Assembly (NCBI GenBank): GCA_036835375.1 | Contig: DAITMB010000056.1 | Location: forward strand, 1 to 31,066 | Origin: JANQTF01 sp036835375 | GTDB lineage: Bacteria > Bacteroidota > Bacteroidia > J057 | Reading direction: 5' to 3' | DNA: 31,066 nucleotides | Shown: in pieces, positions 17,288 to 25,751 of the stretch | Position numbering within the stretch: position 1 is the stretch's first letter | Layout of the letters: each line of letters begins with the position of its first letter | Position numbers and translations under genes: made by a program | Notes under the pieces: model-generated | Databases searched by the model: none | The model's input: the letters and a program-made list of their open reading frames with translations, nothing else | What the model was told of the DNA's origin: nothing

Positions 17288-18474
17288 ATGAAAGAAATTC
17301 CCCGGTTGATTCCCACGATGCGATGGTTTGGGGCAAAAGATCCTGTGCCACTTTCCTACCTGGCTCAAGCAGGTTGTGAAGGAGTTGTCACCGCTCTACA
17401 CCAGGTGCCTGTGGGGCAGATTTGGCAGCTAGCATCCATTCAGGCGCATCAAGACATCATTACCCAAGCCGGGCTTGTTTGGTCGGTGGTTGAGAGTCTT
17501 CCCGTCCACGAAGACATCAAAACGTGGAGCGGTAATGTGGATCTTTGGCTTGAAAACTATCGGCAAAGTCTTCGACACCTTGCTAGTTGTGGGATCCATG
17601 TGGTGACGTATAATTTCATGCCGGTGCTCGATTGGTTGCGCACTGACTTGGTGTTTCGGCTTCCAAACGGAGCAGAAGCCCTGCGGTTTGTGCCCGAAGA
17701 CTTTGCCGTGGCTGACCTTTTTCTGTTGAAGCGACCTGGGGCTGAAGCCGAATATTCGGAGAAAACCATTGAGCAGGCGCGCTTGCGCTTCGAGTCTATG
17801 GACGAGTCCCTGCGAGCGAAGCTCTTACATACGGTGCTGTTGGGGCTGCCTGGCAGCAGTGAAGCTTTTACTCGGGAAGAGGTGCTGACGCAATTGGCAA
17901 AGTATGCCTACATCGACCACGATCAACTGCAGAAGCACCTGATCAGATTTTGGAAGCCGTGGTACCGACTGCCGAGGAGCTGGGGATTCAGCTAGCGATT
18001 CACCCTGACGATCCCCCCTTCTCTGTGCTGGGACTTCCTCGCATCATGAGTACAGACGAAGACGTCATGCGCGTAATGCAGGCAGTGGATAGCCCCGCCA
18101 ATGGCTTGTGCTTCTGCACAGGATCGCTCGGTGCGCGTCCCGACAATGACGTGCTGGGGATGGCTCGCCGATGGGGATCCCGGATTCATTTTCTCCATTT
18201 TCGAAATACCCAGCGAGAAGCAAACGGCACCTTCATGGAAGCGGGTCACCTCGACGGGGACACCGACATGGCTGGGCTGATGCAGGAGATCCTGCTGCTG
18301 ATGCAGCGCGAAGGACGGCGCATCCCGATGCGACCCGACCACGGCCACAAAATATTGGATGATTTTGGCAAATTGACCTACCCGGGCTATCCCGCCATTG
18401 GCAGGCTGAAAGGCTTGGCAGAACTTCGTGGGCTGGAGTGGGGGATCGCAAGCCTACTGCACCTCAGGACTTGA
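17288..18474 (+). pseudogene. uxuA: Mannonate dehydratase, interrupted by a one-base frameshift
   Basis: Two overlapping frames together encode one UxuA of about 395 residues, the family's normal length. The first (17288-17995) opens with RLIPTMRWFGAKDPVPL and carries VVESLPVHEDIKTW and YNFMPVLDWLRTDL. The second is in the frame of 17950-18474 and carries the metal ligands: His in AIHPDDPP, Cys in CFCTGS, His in HFLHFRN and Asp in RPDHGH. The join is at a run of four T at 17948-17951; one more T gives IRFLEAVVPTAEE, the expected family sequence. As written the product would stop at 17995 without its metal site. UxuA converts D-mannonate to 2-keto-3-deoxygluconate. This may be a sequencing error or a recent mutation. 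Confidence 0.9.
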
Positions 18475-18508
18475 GGTTACTCATTTTACATTTTTTAAAA
18501 GGACTTTT

Positions 18509-20695
18509 ATGAAACTGACTTTTTTCACTTTATTTTTTCTGGCCTGTTTCCAATTTGGTCTGGCCCAGGAGTACGACTATCCTTACCAAAATCCTACGTT
18601 GAGCATTGAAGAGCGGACCAATTTGTTGATTGCTCAAATGACCCTGGAAGAGAAGGTAGGTCAGCTCATTCACAACGCCCCCGCCATTGATCGCCTTGGG
18701 ATTCCGGAGTACGATTGGTGGAACGAATCTCTTCACGGTGTTGCCCGCAACGGTCGAGCGACTGTGTTTCCACAAGCCATTGGGATGGCCGCGACTTTTG
18801 ACACAGCGCTTATTTTCCAGATCGCGCAAGCGATTTCTATGGAAGCCCGTGCGAAGTACAATGTCGCGATTGCGCACGATCAACGGAAGCGCTACCAAGG
18901 GTTGACCTTTTGGACACCGAATGTGAACATTTTTCGTGACCCTCGCTGGGGCCGGGGGCAAGAGACCTACGGGGAAGATCCATACCTCACTTCGCGCATC
19001 GGCGTGTCCTATGTCAAAGGGCTACAAGGCAATCATCCCACGTATTTGCAAGCTGCAGGGATGGCCAAGCACTATGCTGTGCACAGTGGGCCGGAGAAGT
19101 TGCGCCATGAATTTGACGCCAAAGTGGGCATGAAAGACTTATGGGAAACCTATCTTCCCGCTTTCGAGGCGCTCGTCAAAGAGGCGGATGTCGAAGGCAT
19201 CATGGGGGCATATAATCGGACCAATGGGGAACCTTGCTGCGCACATCCTTACCTGATGCAGGAGGTGCTGCGCAAGCGCTGGGGCTTTAAAGGCTATTAT
19301 GTGTCGGACTGTTGGGCCATTGTAGATTTCTATCAAGGGCACAAGGTGGTAGAAACGGCTGAAGAAGCTGCTGCTCTTGCCATCAAGACAGGCACCAATC
19401 TCAACTGTGGCAGTACTTATCCCAGCTTGGTGAAAGCGGTGGCCGAAGGGCTCACAACCGAGGCGGAAATCGATCGCAATCTTCGCGAACTGCTCCCTAC
19501 ACGATTCAAATTGGGTATGTTTGACCCACCGGGCACCGTGCCTTTTGATACCATTGGGGTATCTTGGATCCACAAGCCAGAGCACGTGGCGCTGAGCATG
19601 GAAGCAGCCGAAAAGTCCTTGGTGCTGCTCAAAAATGATGAGCAGACCCTTCCCCTCGATCCTGATGTCAACAGTGTATTCGTGTGTGGACCTACGGCTG
19701 CTCACGTGCAGGCGTTGCTGGCCAATTACTATGGGGTGAGCGAAGATTTGCGCACCATTCTTGAAGGTGTGGTAGCCAATGTGAGCCCTCACACTTCGGT
19801 GAAATATCGCCAGGGGGCTCTCCTGGACGAGCCGAACCGCAACCCCATCGATTGGTTTTCGGAAGTGGCAGCCGGGTCAGATGTGACCATCGCTTGCTTG
19901 GGGATTTCTCAACTCATCGAAGGGGAGGAAGGCGAATCTATCATGTCGCGCTACCTCGGCGACCGGGAGGACATCGCACTGCCACCTAGCCAGATCGAAT
20001 TTTTGAAGACCATTAGGGCCAATGCCAAGAAGCTCGTGGTCGTGCTGACGGGAGGCAGTGCCATCGCTTGTCCAGAGGTGTACGAGATGGCCGATGCCTT
20101 AATTTTTGCTTGGTACCCTGGCGAACAGGGAGGCATGGCAGTAGGAAATGCGATTTTTGGCAAAGGAACTCCTTTCGGTAAGTTGCCCGTGACCTTCCCG
20201 ATGTCAGTGAATGATCTGCCTCCGTATGAGGACTACGCCATGAAAGGTCGCACCTATCGCTATGCGACTGCCGAGCCTTTGTTCCCATTTGGGTTTGGGT
20301 TGAGCTATACAAGTTTCAGTTACGGCGAGCCTCGTCTTTCAAAAACTTCCATTCGCTCCTCAGAGACGGTGACACTCACCACCACGCTGACTAACACCGG
20401 GACCTACGCGGCAGAAGAAGTAGTGCAATTCTACGTGACGGATGTTGCTGCGACAGTGAACGTACCACAGTATTCGCTCAAAGGCTTTCAGCGGATCGCT
20501 CTTGCACCAGGAGAATCCAAGGAAGTGACCTTTTCTGTGAAGCCTAAGGACTTGATGATGGTCAACGAAGCAGGAGAAAGCGTGTTGGAGCCGGGCGACT
20601 TTGTGCTATCGGTTGGAGGCTCGGTTCCTTCTCAGCGGGCCTTGGATTTGGGTGCTGCCGCTTACAAGCAGGTGACGCTCAAAGTCATGAAATAA
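18509..20695 (+). CDS. Secreted GH3 glycosidase, probably beta-xylosidase type
   Basis: This encodes 728 residues from the ATG at 18509, which has AAAAGGA six bases upstream; an upstream in-frame start would precede the signal peptide (MKLTFFTLFFLACFQFGLAQ). Order: GH3 N-terminal barrel (WWNESLHGVARNGRATVFPQ, TPNVNIFRDPRWGRGQETYG, AKHYAVHSGPE), nucleophile Asp267 in YYVSDCWAI, GH3 C-terminal alpha/beta sandwich, and a fibronectin-III-like domain (TTTLTNTGTYAAEEVVQFYV). SLHGVAR and the SDCWA nucleophile context favour the xylosidase/arabinosidase branch over plain beta-glucosidases. With the SDR and uxuA upstream it suggests breakdown of glucuronate-bearing xylan. It lies 34 bp after uxuA and is followed by a strong terminator. 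Confidence 0.92.
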   Translation: MKLTFFTLFFLACFQFGLAQEYDYPYQNPTLSIEERTNLLIAQMTLEEKVGQLIHNAPAIDRLGIPEYDWWNESLHGVARNGRATVFPQAIGMAATFDTALIFQIAQAISMEARAKYNVAIAHDQRKRYQGLTFWTPNVNIFRDPRWGRGQETYGEDPYLTSRIGVSYVKGLQGNHPTYLQAAGMAKHYAVHSGPEKLRHEFDAKVGMKDLWETYLPAFEALVKEADVEGIMGAYNRTNGEPCCAHPYLMQEVLRKRWGFKGYYVSDCWAIVDFYQGHKVVETAEEAAALAIKTGTNLNCGSTYPSLVKAVAEGLTTEAEIDRNLRELLPTRFKLGMFDPPGTVPFDTIGVSWIHKPEHVALSMEAAEKSLVLLKNDEQTLPLDPDVNSVFVCGPTAAHVQALLANYYGVSEDLRTILEGVVANVSPHTSVKYRQGALLDEPNRNPIDWFSEVAAGSDVTIACLGISQLIEGEEGESIMSRYLGDREDIALPPSQIEFLKTIRANAKKLVVVLTGGSAIACPEVYEMADALIFAWYPGEQGGMAVGNAIFGKGTPFGKLPVTFPMSVNDLPPYEDYAMKGRTYRYATAEPLFPFGFGLSYTSFSYGEPRLSKTSIRSSETVTLTTTLTNTGTYAAEEVVQFYVTDVAATVNVPQYSLKGFQRIALAPGESKEVTFSVKPKDLMMVNEAGESVLEPGDFVLSVGGSVPSQRALDLGAAAYKQVTLKVMK

Positions 20696-20730
20696 GACTA
20701 ATCAAAATGTGAAATCAGTTCCGATTGGGA

Positions 20731-20802
20731 CAAGAGCAGCGGCCTGCATGAAATGATTGGGGAATCCCCCAGCATGCATGCAAGGCCGCTGCTTGATTTT
20801 TT
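20731..20802 (+). terminator. Strong long-stem terminator after the GH3 gene
   Basis: The arm 20731-20750 pairs with 20777-20795 over about 18 base pairs with two small bulges (core GCAGCGGCC with GGCCGCTGC). The loop contains a second small stem, GGGG (20759-20762) with CCCC (20766-20769). A run of six T follows at 20797-20802. It lies 35 bases past the GH3 stop and would end the SDR-uxuA-GH3 transcript. Confidence 0.88.
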
Positions 20803-20979
20803 GCCTCTATTTCGACTCAAGTAGAGGAATGAATGTAAATGGTAATAAGCTTTTGGCTACATCATGTGTGAACCTTTGTCGTTGACATCAGTGACGACAA
20901 AGCTCAACCATTTCACGGGGCTTTGCTGCTTTGGATCAGTGTACAGATCCGCAGAATTATTTGGGCAATATCTAAAGCA

Positions 20980-22287
20980 CTAATTCAAATAGGCGGCATT
21001 TACAGCCTGCTCAAAGGAGGAGTAAATCTTTTCTTGATGATAGGAGGGCAGGACTTGTGTCAGGAGAATCGCGATGGAATTTCGCTCTTGGTCGATCCAG
21101 AAAGTCGTTTGAAAAACACCGCCCCAGCCCAGTCTTCCTGCCTTTTGTCCGAGATGGCCTGCCTCTTCGGGCGTGCTGATGCTGAATCCGTAGCTGAAAA
21201 AGCTTTTGCCTACCCGCAGGTCTCCAATTTTATTTTCTTTCATGTGCTGCAAAGTCTCCTCGCGGATGATGCGCGTGCCGTGTAGTTCTCCGCCATTGAG
21301 GACAGCTTGACAGAATCGCAGGTAGTCATGTGCTGTGGACACCAAGCCAGCACCACCAGAAAAGTAGGTTTTGGCACCCGTGATCGGGAAGTTCCCGGTG
21401 AGGTTTCGTTCTGGATAATCAGGAAATGGCACGAGTTTGTACTCAGGATGATTGCTGTAGAGGGTGCTGAGGCGAGTAGAATCATCTGCTTCAAAATAGA
21501 ACCCCGTGTTGTCCATGCCCAATGGCGCAAAAATATGTTGCTGAAGATACTGGTCGAAGGGCATCCCTGAGGCGACTTCCACGACTCGCCCCAGCACATC
21601 CGTGCTCAATCCGTAGGTCCAGGCAACTCCAGGATTGTGTTTCAGGGGCAGGCGGGCCAGCTTTGCGATGTTTTCTTGGAGCAGGAGTGGTTTCAGTGTG
21701 GAAAGCTCTACAATCCCAGCCTTGGTGTAGATTCGACTCATCATGGTGTCTGAGAAGCCATAAGCAATGCCAGAGGTATGGGTGAGCAAGTGGTGAATCG
21801 TGATGGGGGTAGGCGCGGTAGTACCCTGCCAAGTGCTGTCAGTCAAGTCAACGTCGCGGAGAATTTTCGCTTGAGAAAATTCCGGAATGTACTTGGACAC
21901 AGGATCTTGGAAATCAAGTTTGCCTTGCTCGAAAAGTTGGAGAATGGCCAGCGAGGTGATGGGCTTTGTCATAGAGGCCATCCGAAACAAGTCATCGATT
22001 GCCAACGAGTCGCCAGAGGCAATGTCTCTCATCCCCCAAGCATTTTCATAGGCGATCTGTCCATCTTTTGCCACGAGAGAAACGGCACCTGCAATCCATT
22101 GGCTGTCTATGGCAGACTGGACCACTTGATCCACCGCTCGTAGCGACTCGCTCGACATACCGACAGCCGCCGGACTCACCCTTGGAAACTCTCCAGGGGT
22201 GGTGCGTAGCGCAGGAAGCGTCGGAAATGTCCATGCGAAGAGAAAACCTGCCAAAAGCGTCACCACGAAGGAGTAGAGCTTATTCAT
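20980..22287 (-). CDS. Serine beta-lactamase-like hydrolase (class C/EstB family)
   Basis: This encodes 435 residues from MNKLYSFVVTLLAGF; an upstream in-frame start would put a non-signal tail before the signal peptide. Catalytic motifs of the beta-lactamase/penicillin-binding-protein fold are Ser105-x-x-Lys108 in RMASMTKP, Tyr225 in AWTYGLSTDVLG as the YxN-like motif, and a KTG-like region LGWGGVFQT near the C-terminus. HHLLTHTSGIAYG is also diagnostic. Members are exported esterases, peptidases or D-amino-acid hydrolases more often than true beta-lactamases, so no resistance role is inferred. It is transcribed alone on the minus strand. Confidence 0.9.
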   Translation of the reverse strand: MNKLYSFVVTLLAGFLFAWTFPTLPALRTTPGEFPRVSPAAVGMSSESLRAVDQVVQSAIDSQWIAGAVSLVAKDGQIAYENAWGMRDIASGDSLAIDDLFRMASMTKPITSLAILQLFEQGKLDFQDPVSKYIPEFSQAKILRDVDLTDSTWQGTTAPTPITIHHLLTHTSGIAYGFSDTMMSRIYTKAGIVELSTLKPLLLQENIAKLARLPLKHNPGVAWTYGLSTDVLGRVVEVASGMPFDQYLQQHIFAPLGMDNTGFYFEADDSTRLSTLYSNHPEYKLVPFPDYPERNLTGNFPITGAKTYFSGGAGLVSTAHDYLRFCQAVLNGGELHGTRIIREETLQHMKENKIGDLRVGKSFFSYGFSISTPEEAGHLGQKAGRLGWGGVFQTTFWIDQERNSIAILLTQVLPSYHQEKIYSSFEQAVNAAYLN

Positions 22288-22521
22288 GAGTAGCTTGATC
22301 AGAAGTCCAAGGTCTGTGCGATGGTACGGCCATGATGTGTGATACCTGCACAACAGCAAGTTAAGTAGCAGGAGTGGAAAAAGGAAGAGGCAACTTGATA
22401 CGAGGTGGTCTCCTCGTCACTTCGAATGGTCTCGTCGCCAAAGGCTTTAGCAGGATTGAATAAATTATTCGACACCCAATAGTCTTTTTGGACAATAATT
22501 CTGCGATAAACCAGTCCTGAT
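22288..22521. other. Spacer between the tRNA terminator and the beta-lactamase-like gene
   Basis: This holds the upstream region of the hydrolase gene on the minus strand. I saw only a weak imperfect repeat of GGTCTC and TCGTC near 22408-22440, and no gene. Confidence 0.4.
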
Positions 22522-22558
22522 GCTTATAAAATCGCCCTTCACAATTCGTGAAGGGCGA
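22522..22558 (-). terminator. Terminator of the tRNA-Ser transcript
   Basis: A perfect 10-bp stem pairs CGCCCTTCAC (22533-22542) with GTGAAGGGCG (22548-22557) around a five-base loop. Read on the minus strand it is followed by ATTTTATAA, giving a rho-independent terminator about 27 bases past the tRNA 3' end. Confidence 0.85.
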
Positions 22559-22584
22559 ATGTATTGAATCGAATGATCTGGTAG

Positions 22585-22671
22585 CGGAGATGGAGGGATT
22601 CGAACCCCCGGTACCCGCGAGGGTACACCGCATTTCGAGTGCGGCCCGATCGACCACTCTGGCACATCTCC
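22585..22671 (-). tRNA. tRNA-Ser (anticodon CGA)
   Basis: The minus strand folds as an 87-base class II tRNA. The acceptor arm pairs GGAGATG with CATCTCC and has discriminator G. The anticodon stem CCGCA/TGCGG encloses the loop CTCGAAA, so the anticodon is CGA, reading UCG serine codons. A long variable arm (GTACCC/GGGTAC) and the T arm GGTTCGAATCC support the serine assignment. The 3' CCA is not encoded. Confidence 0.96.
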
Positions 22672-22798
22672 ATTGCGAATTACGCTACAAGTCGGCGATT
22701 TTGCCAATGGCTTTTGACTTGAAGTGGCTTTTTTTGCGGCTACGCCACATTGCTGGGCTACTTTTGTCTGCTTTCATTCAGTGCCGAAAAATGTATCC

Positions 22799-22838
22799 AA
22801 AAAAATCAGGGAGCAGGTGGTGAACACCGGCTCCCTGA
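22799..22838 (-). terminator. Rho-independent terminator of the HtrA/Deg protease gene
   Basis: TCAGGGAGC (22806-22814) pairs with GCTCCCTGA (22830-22838) in a 9-bp perfect stem. On the minus strand it is followed by seven T (22799-22805). It begins about 25 bases past the protease stop. Confidence 0.9.
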
Positions 22839-22862
22839 TAGGGAAAGAATTTGGCAACAAGA

Positions 22863-24365
22863 TTACAGGCCAAAGGCATAGTAATAGCGCCCAGGCGCAT
22901 CTTCATACACCCCTTCCAACATGACACCGCCCGTCTTATTTGCCAGCAACTTTTCCAACTCTTCTACTGATCTGATCGGCTTGCCATCCAAGTGTGTGAT
23001 CACAAATCCTTCCCGCATGCGAGTTTGGTCGTTCACCACACCTTCTCCGACATCTTTTACGCGAACACCGCCGTCGATTTGCATGGTTCTAGCGGTCCGG
23101 GAATCAAGCGTCTCGAGTTCGAGCCCGAGCTTGCCCATCACGCCGAGCTCTTCGCGCTTTACAACATCCGTGTTGCCCAATCGGTTGCGAAGGACCGCTG
23201 TCAATGTCTTCACTTTTCCATCTCTCACGACCGTGAGCTTCACCTCATTTCCTGGGCGAAGGGTTCCCACCGCGGCTTGAAGTTCTGAGGAATTCTTAAT
23301 TGGAAGGTCATTCACTGCCTGAATGACATCTCCCTTTTTCACACCAGCCTCTTTGGCCGCGCCATTGTCGAGCAAGCTATCGACATATACTCCTTCTGTC
23401 ATGCTGAGGCCTTCCTCTCTAGCCAGATTTCCATCCACGGAGCGGATGATCACGCCAAGGAATCCACGTTGTACGGTGCCAAATTCCAGCAGATCTTCCA
23501 TCACCTTCCGCACGATGGTCACAGGCACAGCGAAAGAATACCCTGAATAAGAGCCTGTGGGACTGGCAATGGCGGTGTTGATCCCAATCAAATTGCCATA
23601 AAGATCTACCAATGCACCGCCACTATTTCCGGGATTGACAGCAGCGTCAGTCTGAATAAAAGACTCAATGGCAGACTGATCTTGAAGGATATTAATGTTT
23701 CGACCTTTTGCTGATACAATCCCGGCTGTGACCGTGGAGTTCAGATTGAAAGGGTTTCCGATGGCAAGGACCCATTCGCCTACCTTGAGATCATCAGAGT
23801 TGCCCAATGTGACGGCTTCGAGATCGGAAGCATCGATTTTGATCAGGGCAATGTCGGTAGAAGGATCGGTTCCGATCAATTTGGCTTTGAAGCTGCGATT
23901 GTCAGATAGGGAGACTTCCATGTCCTCGGCGCCATCAATCACGTGGTTGTTGGTGACAATGTAACCGTCAGGGCTGATGATCACGCCAGATCCAGAGCCG
24001 ACCTGAGGCCGGGGAGCTTGTTGCTGATAGGGCCTGCCGAAGAAGTCATCGCCAAAGAAATCGCGAAAAGGATCAGGGAGATTTTGTCTGCTTTGGCCAG
24101 ACGTCCGTCGCATCGAGGTGGACTTGATGTGGACGACGGAGGGCATTACTTTTTCAGCGGCGTAAGTAAAGGTAGGTAGTTGATCGCCATTGGCATCGAA
24201 TCTGGAAATGACAGCAGGTGCGCTTGGGTCGTGAGACACGCGGAGAACCGTCGCCTTTGAATCCACCCCTACGTACCTACTGATGCCGACTGTGAGGGCA
24301 CTTCCCAGCAGAGCCGACAGAAACAAAAAGCTGAGCAATTTTCCGTTTGACATAGTTGATTTCAT
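22863..24365 (-). CDS. HtrA/Deg-family periplasmic serine protease
   Basis: This encodes 500 residues. The N-terminal hydrophobic segment LLSFLFLSALLGSALTVGI is a signal peptide or anchor. The trypsin-like domain has the full triad: His141 in VTNNHVIDGAE, Asp171 in DPSTDIALIKID and Ser248 in NPGNSGGALVD. A flexible region rich in Gln, Arg and Pro (about 85-125) corresponds to the LA loop. Two PDZ domains follow, the first around 300-390 (GFLGVIIRSVDG onward) and a shorter second one at about 410-500. It is expected to act in protein quality control in the periplasm. It is a single-gene unit with its own terminator; an ATG four codons on is an alternative start. Confidence 0.93.
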   Translation of the reverse strand: MKSTMSNGKLLSFLFLSALLGSALTVGISRYVGVDSKATVLRVSHDPSAPAVISRFDANGDQLPTFTYAAEKVMPSVVHIKSTSMRRTSGQSRQNLPDPFRDFFGDDFFGRPYQQQAPRPQVGSGSGVIISPDGYIVTNNHVIDGAEDMEVSLSDNRSFKAKLIGTDPSTDIALIKIDASDLEAVTLGNSDDLKVGEWVLAIGNPFNLNSTVTAGIVSAKGRNINILQDQSAIESFIQTDAAVNPGNSGGALVDLYGNLIGINTAIASPTGSYSGYSFAVPVTIVRKVMEDLLEFGTVQRGFLGVIIRSVDGNLAREEGLSMTEGVYVDSLLDNGAAKEAGVKKGDVIQAVNDLPIKNSSELQAAVGTLRPGNEVKLTVVRDGKVKTLTAVLRNRLGNTDVVKREELGVMGKLGLELETLDSRTARTMQIDGGVRVKDVGEGVVNDQTRMREGFVITHLDGKPIRSVEELEKLLANKTGGVMLEGVYEDAPGRYYYAFGL

Positions 24366-25104
24366 GTGGTTGAACGGGGAAAAAAAGTGATTTTCGATGG
24401 TATAGGCCTGAATACGAAGGACAAAAAAAAGAGTTTACGGAAGAAAAGTCAAGGCCGACGGAGAGGGGATAAGAAGAAAAAAGACTTTTACCTATCGGTC
24501 ACAATATGTTGTTAGTCAACGAGATAAGTGCATTTTCTTCCATTCTTGTTGAAGTAAGCTTCCGAAGTACGGCACCCACTTACCATTTGTGAAAATGAGA
24601 CGCTTTCAGAGGCTTTTAGGTTGTAAGCGGACCTCTATTTGTGAGAGGATTATAGATGGTCATTTTGAGAAATTGAAGCAGGTTATATGTTGTTTTTGAG
24701 AATTCAATTGAGAAACCCGCTCTTTTGAAAAAAAGGATAGAGAGATGGGCCTTGACTTCATTTCGATTGACGAAAGGATCAAATGAGAAGCTTCTCTAGA
24801 TGAAAGGACATGGAAACGACTACGCGAGCGATCTATTTTTGCCATTTTTCTCCGAGTTGCTCTTTACGTTAACAATCTTCACACAATGCTTAAAATTTTA
24901 TTCCTCTGTTACTTAGTTGCTCTTTGGTATTGGAATGCACGGAAACTGGCGGACTCTCAAGTGAGGGCAAATTCAGTCTGTGCACGCGAGGATAGATCCT
25001 GAAGGGATGCGCCCCGGTTGATTGAGATTTATTTTTCATATTTGTCCGGAACTTGCAATTCCCGGCTATGGGTGGTCGTTGGCTCGCAAGGAGTGAAAAT
25101 AATT
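24366..25104. other. Long AT-richer divergent intergenic region
   Basis: These 739 bases separate the divergent protease gene and a secreted-protein gene. Composition is visibly lower in GC than the flanks. The one item of note is the 38-codon ORF at 24886-25002, listed separately. The open frame at 24660-24845 minus has no protein-like features. I found no convincing terminator, RNA or repeat. Confidence 0.5.
24886..25002 (+). CDS. Possible small membrane peptide (38 residues)
   Basis: The frame reads MLKILFLCYLVALWYWNAR followed by a short charged tail to a TGA stop. One hydrophobic span of about 14 residues followed by Arg and Lys fits a small inner-membrane peptide. There is no clear Shine-Dalgarno sequence, but few genes here have one. 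No family is recognised and a chance ORF is the main alternative. Confidence 0.25.
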   Translation: MLKILFLCYLVALWYWNARKLADSQVRANSVCAREDRS

Positions 25105-25731
25105 ATGAGGAAGAAGTTGTTGTGGATCGTGTTCTTGGGATTGGTGCAGGTGCCTGTCGTGAAAGCTCAGACGCTGAGTTCGGCAGAGGAATCTGTGTAT
25201 CGTCTCACGGATGCAGGATTTTTAGATCTGTACAAAGATTATCGCGCTGAGACGGAGATGTACGTGGCCCTGTTCAAAGCCAACATCGGCCAATATTCTC
25301 AGGAAGATATCGTGCGCATGAGGGCGACCTATCGCCGAACTTCGGAAGCATTCGAAGACTTTATCTATGGCATTCGCAATGATTTTTTGAACAAAAAGAC
25401 CCGCAGACTGATCAAGAAGGACAGCGAAGGTTATGTGACCACCAAGCTGGAGGAGCTGAACAAAACCTACATGGAGCACTACCTCACCCGGTTTCAGCCG
25501 ACCTACACTGCCATTATTTCGGGAGACCACGATCCCTCCATGGCATTGGGCATGAATCGTGTCATGAATCCGACCATCCCTATCGCGCTGATCGCCCCCT
25601 TGGCTCAGGCAACCATGCAGGCAGTAGATTTTTTTGATAGAAAGGGTGACCGCGACCTGGAGTCTCTCAAGCAAACGTTGGAAACGGAGTGGATCAAACC
25701 CCACAAATTTCGCCAGTGGGAAGACATCTGA
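25105..25731 (+). CDS. Secreted helical protein of unknown function
   Basis: This encodes 208 residues from the ATG at 25105, chosen because AAGGAG lies about 11 bases upstream and the signal peptide (MRKKLLWIVFLGLVQVP, cleavage after VKAQ) then begins at residue 1. The mature part is charged and looks mostly helical (SQEDIVRMRATYRRTSEAFE; TTKLEELNKTYMEHYLTRF), with a hydrophobic stretch NPTIPIALIAPLAQATMQ near residue 165. No family is recognised. It converges on the EAD11-like gene with only 20 bp between the stops, so the two transcripts may overlap. Confidence 0.72.
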   Translation: MRKKLLWIVFLGLVQVPVVKAQTLSSAEESVYRLTDAGFLDLYKDYRAETEMYVALFKANIGQYSQEDIVRMRATYRRTSEAFEDFIYGIRNDFLNKKTRRLIKKDSEGYVTTKLEELNKTYMEHYLTRFQPTYTAIISGDHDPSMALGMNRVMNPTIPIALIAPLAQATMQAVDFFDRKGDRDLESLKQTLETEWIKPHKFRQWEDI

Positions 25732-25751
25732 GCTGAGCGTGTCGTTTTCAG

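Noticed and set aside
17950..18474. Separate gene in the second uxuA frame
   Set aside because: It begins at a TTG inside the first frame and continues the UxuA sequence exactly, so it is the second half of a frameshifted gene.
19139..19792. Minus-strand frame of 217 codons opposite the GH3 gene
   Set aside because: Antisense shadow; the GH3 reading on the plus strand is unambiguous.
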